In this document: positions 6,274 through 8,106 of the stretch, piece by piece
Layout: each line of letters begins with the position of its first letter
Numbering within the stretch: position 1 is the stretch's first letter
From: Chloroflexota bacterium
Lineage (GTDB): Bacteria > Chloroflexota > Dormibacteria > Dormibacterales > Dormibacteraceae
Assembly: GCA_005880345.1 (NCBI GenBank)
Contig: VBGE01000015.1
Coordinates: forward strand, 1 to 8,106
Direction: 5' to 3'
Length of the DNA stretch: 8,106 nt
The notes under the pieces: model-generated
What the model was told of the DNA's origin: nothing
Seen by the model: the letters and a program-made list of their open reading frames with translations, nothing else
The model's database searches: none
Made by a program: the position numbers and the translations under genes

Positions 6274-7269
6274 CTATCCGTCGTAGGCCAGCTGCGGCAC
6301 GTGCTCGCGCTCGAGCAGCCCGGCGACCAGCTTGCCCGCGCTCTGGCCCTGCATCTCGGCGTTGGGTCGCAGGATGATGCGGTGAGCGAGCACGGGCTCC
6401 GCGAGCGCCTTGATGTCATCCGGCACCACGTAGCTGCGGCCCTGGACCGCGGCCAGCGCCTGGCTCGCGTGGTACAGGTGCAGCGTGCCGCGGGTGCTGG
6501 CGCCCAACGCGACCTCGGGATTGCCGCGCGTGCGACCGACCAGGCGCGCGATGTACTCGCGAAGCTCAGGCTTGACGAAGATCTCGCGCACCGCGTTCTG
6601 CGCCGCCCTGAGCTCGTTGGGCGACACCACCGGCTGCAGCTCGTCCATCGGTGATTCGACCTTGTGCTGGTTGAGCAGGTTGGCCTCTTCCTTCTCGCTC
6701 AGGTAGCCGAGCTTGACCTTCATCAGGAACCGGTCGAGCTGGGCTTCGGGAAGCGGGAAGGTGCCTGAGTACTCGACCGGGTTCTGGGTCGCCATCACCA
6801 TGAACGGCTTGGGGAGCATGTGCGTCTCGCCGTCGATGGTCACCTGTCGCTCCTCCATCGCCTCCAGGAGGGCCGCCTGCGTCTTCGGGCTGGCGCGGTT
6901 GATCTCATCGGCGAGCAGGACTTGCGCGAACACGGGCCCTGGACGAAACTCGAACTCATTGAGCTTCTGGTTGAACGCCCGCACGCCGGTCACGTCGGAG
7001 GGCAGCAGGTCGGGGGTGAACTGGATGCGGCGAAACGTGCAGTCGAGCGACCGCGCGAGCGATTTGGCGAGCATTGTCTTGCCGACGCCGGGGACGTCCT
7101 CGATGAGGAGGTGACCCTCGCAGAGCAGGGTGACGAGGCACTGCCGGATCTCCTGCTCCTTGTTGACGATCGCGCGGCTGACGTTCGACAGGAACGCATC
7201 GGCGACCCTGGTGACTACTTCGGCTGCCCCCACTCCCGCGATTATAGGTTCGCCGTTGTGGTCTCCCAT
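6274..7269 (-). CDS. MoxR-family AAA+ ATPase
   Basis: This 331-residue AAA+ ATPase of the MoxR (AAA_3) group is probably cytosolic. Visible parts are Walker A in DVPGVGKT (58-65, Lys64 and Thr65), Walker B in VLLADEIN (117-124, Asp121 and Glu122), the family stretch RASPKTQAALLEAMEERQV right after it, sensor 1 TQNP (161-164), the FPLPEAQLDRF segment (171-181), and a sensor-2 Arg in LGASTRG (255-261). A helical lid domain fills the C-terminus. MoxR proteins are thought to act as chaperones that mature or insert metals into partner proteins, often encoded downstream as here by DUF58 and transglutaminase genes. It is the first gene of the leftward unit. The ATG at 7269 gives a normal family length, with only a weak SD. 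Confidence 0.96.
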   Translation of the reverse strand: MGDHNGEPIIAGVGAAEVVTRVADAFLSNVSRAIVNKEQEIRQCLVTLLCEGHLLIEDVPGVGKTMLAKSLARSLDCTFRRIQFTPDLLPSDVTGVRAFNQKLNEFEFRPGPVFAQVLLADEINRASPKTQAALLEAMEERQVTIDGETHMLPKPFMVMATQNPVEYSGTFPLPEAQLDRFLMKVKLGYLSEKEEANLLNQHKVESPMDELQPVVSPNELRAAQNAVREIFVKPELREYIARLVGRTRGNPEVALGASTRGTLHLYHASQALAAVQGRSYVVPDDIKALAEPVLAHRIILRPNAEMQGQSAGKLVAGLLEREHVPQLAYDG

Positions 7270-7348
7270 CTCAGTTGAATACGAATGGGGGGTGGTTTTG
7301 GTTCCGCTTCACCGTTACGAAATTGTTCACCGCGCGTCTTGGAAACAG
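7270..7348. promoter_or_regulatory. Divergent intergenic region expected to hold both promoters
   Basis: These 79 bases separate the starts of the MoxR gene (leftward) and the Hint-domain lipoprotein gene (rightward), so both promoters should lie here or just inside the opposing gene. The stretch is richer in A and T than its surroundings and contains a run of six G at 7287-7292. I could not find a -35/-10 pair with good spacing on either strand. A TATTCA on the minus strand (7281-7276) sits only six bases from the MoxR ATG, which would give a nearly leaderless transcript; this is weak. GGAA at 7341-7344 is a modest SD for the rightward gene. Confidence 0.4.
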
Positions 7349-8106
7349 ATGAGATTTGCCGTGGCGGTTCTCGCCGCTCTTTTGGCCGCATGCGGTTCCG
7401 CTTCCTCGCCGGCCAGGCCCGTGGGCAGCCCGCTGACCGCGCCGCAGCTGAAGTTCGCGGTCATGGACGCGGCCGGCACGCCCGCCTACTGCGACCCCGA
7501 CTTCTATCCCGTCGCCCGCGCCGGAGTTGAAGAAGGAAACGCCGTCGCCAGGTTTCCGGAGATCAAGGCCGACGTGGCGGCGTATGCCGCCATCCTCGCG
7601 CACGAGCACCTGCCTCCCGGAGATCTGACCGACCCGCAGAAGCTCACCGTGTATCGAGCGTGGAAGCTGCTGAATGCGTTGCCGTTGGTCGAGACGTACA
7701 GCGGTCAGGAATATGGGTTCCAGTACCGCGTCCGGTCGAAAACCGGCAGCGCGGCGTACGAGATGGTCGCCGGCACGGTGCGTGTCGATGGTGTCGTCGC
7801 CGTCACCTCGCGCACGTCCTCGGGGCCGCCCAACTGCCCGATCTGCCTGGCCGCGTCGACCACGATCGCCACCCCGAGCGGACCGGTCCGTGTCACCGAT
7901 GTGCAGGTCGGGATGACGGTGTGGACGCAGGGGGCCGACGGTTCGCGCATCGCCGCGCCCGTGGTCGAGATCGGCAGCATGCCCGTACGTGCCGGCCACA
8001 TGATGGTCCATGTCGTTCTCGCCGATGGGCGCGAGCTGCTGGTGTCGCCTGGGCATAAGACGGGCCACGGTCGGGCGATGGGCTCCCTTGGGGTGGGCGA
8101 CGAGCT
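7349..8106 (+). CDS. Lipoprotein with C-terminal Hint (intein/hedgehog-type) domain, cut by the right window edge
   Basis: The ORF opens with ATG at 7349 and is still open at the right edge after 252 residues. A short lipoprotein signal (Arg2, hydrophobic 3-14) ends in the lipobox L12-A-A-C15, so the protein should be exported and lipid-anchored. Residues 16-162 form a region I cannot assign, with YCDPDFYPVAR (47-57) as its most distinctive stretch. From Cys166 it reads as a Hint domain: block A is CLAASTTIATPSGPVRV continuing into TDVQVGMTVWT, and GRELLVSPGHKT (227-238) resembles intein block B with S233-x-x-H236 in place of T-x-x-H. Hint domains perform an N-to-S acyl shift at the first Cys and lead to cleavage, splicing or ligation. 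The C-terminal Hint motifs lie outside the window, so the outcome cannot be judged. C163-P-I-C166 puts a Cys at position -3. It is transcribed away from the MoxR unit. Confidence 0.85.
   Translation, partial: MRFAVAVLAALLAACGSASSPARPVGSPLTAPQLKFAVMDAAGTPAYCDPDFYPVARAGVEEGNAVARFPEIKADVAAYAAILAHEHLPPGDLTDPQKLTVYRAWKLLNALPLVETYSGQEYGFQYRVRSKTGSAAYEMVAGTVRVDGVVAVTSRTSSGPPNCPICLAASTTIATPSGPVRVTDVQVGMTVWTQGADGSRIAAPVVEIGSMPVRAGHMMVHVVLADGRELLVSPGHKTGHGRAMGSLGVGDE

Noticed and set aside
7271..8068. A 265-codon minus-strand frame opposite the lipoprotein gene, beginning with a His/Asp/Arg-rich sequence.
   Set aside because: The plus strand shows a signal peptide, lipobox and Hint motifs. The antisense frame is compositionally biased and has no recognisable motif.

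Overview
This is a GC-rich bacterial window. It uses GTG and TTG as well as ATG starts, has almost no non-coding DNA, and shows no RNA genes, mobile elements, CRISPR arrays or long repeats. The gene content (a MoxR/DUF58/transglutaminase set, a HadA/HadB-like MaoC pair, an acyl-CoA dehydrogenase and a lipoprotein) fits a free-living high-GC bacterium of the Actinobacteria or Chloroflexi/Dormibacterota type. That placement is an impression, not a proof.

Layout: seven genes read leftward (minus strand) from about 7269 to the left edge, and one reads rightward from 7349 to the right edge. The only non-coding stretch of any size is the 79-base divergent region at 7270-7348. In transcription order the leftward genes are a MoxR AAA+ ATPase (7269-6274), a DUF58 membrane-anchored protein (6252-5062), a TgpA-like membrane transglutaminase (5081-2706), a MaoC N-type dehydratase subunit (2696-2310), a MaoC hydratase subunit with the catalytic Asp/His pair (2313-1960), an acyl-CoA dehydrogenase (1963-764), and a short-chain dehydrogenase/reductase cut by the left edge (760-1). 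The junctions are 21 nt, a 20-nt overlap, 9 nt, a 4-nt overlap, a 4-nt overlap and 3 nt, so all seven could be one transcript with translational coupling.

Functionally the leftward unit has two halves. MoxR, DUF58 and transglutaminase form a widespread envelope-associated set in which the ATPase probably acts as a chaperone for the membrane proteins. The MaoC pair, acyl-CoA dehydrogenase and SDR could carry out three consecutive beta-oxidation-type steps (alpha-beta dehydrogenation, hydration, 3-hydroxyacyl oxidation) on an unknown acyl thioester. Why the halves are joined is not known from the sequence.

The most unusual gene is the rightward one. It encodes a lipoprotein (lipobox LAAC) whose C-terminal part, from Cys166, is a Hint (hedgehog/intein-type) domain with a recognisable block A and a block-B-like S-x-x-H motif. 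The window ends inside this domain. A cysteine sits exactly three residues before the presumed Hint nucleophile (CPIC), which suggests a possible disulfide lock on an exported self-processing protein.
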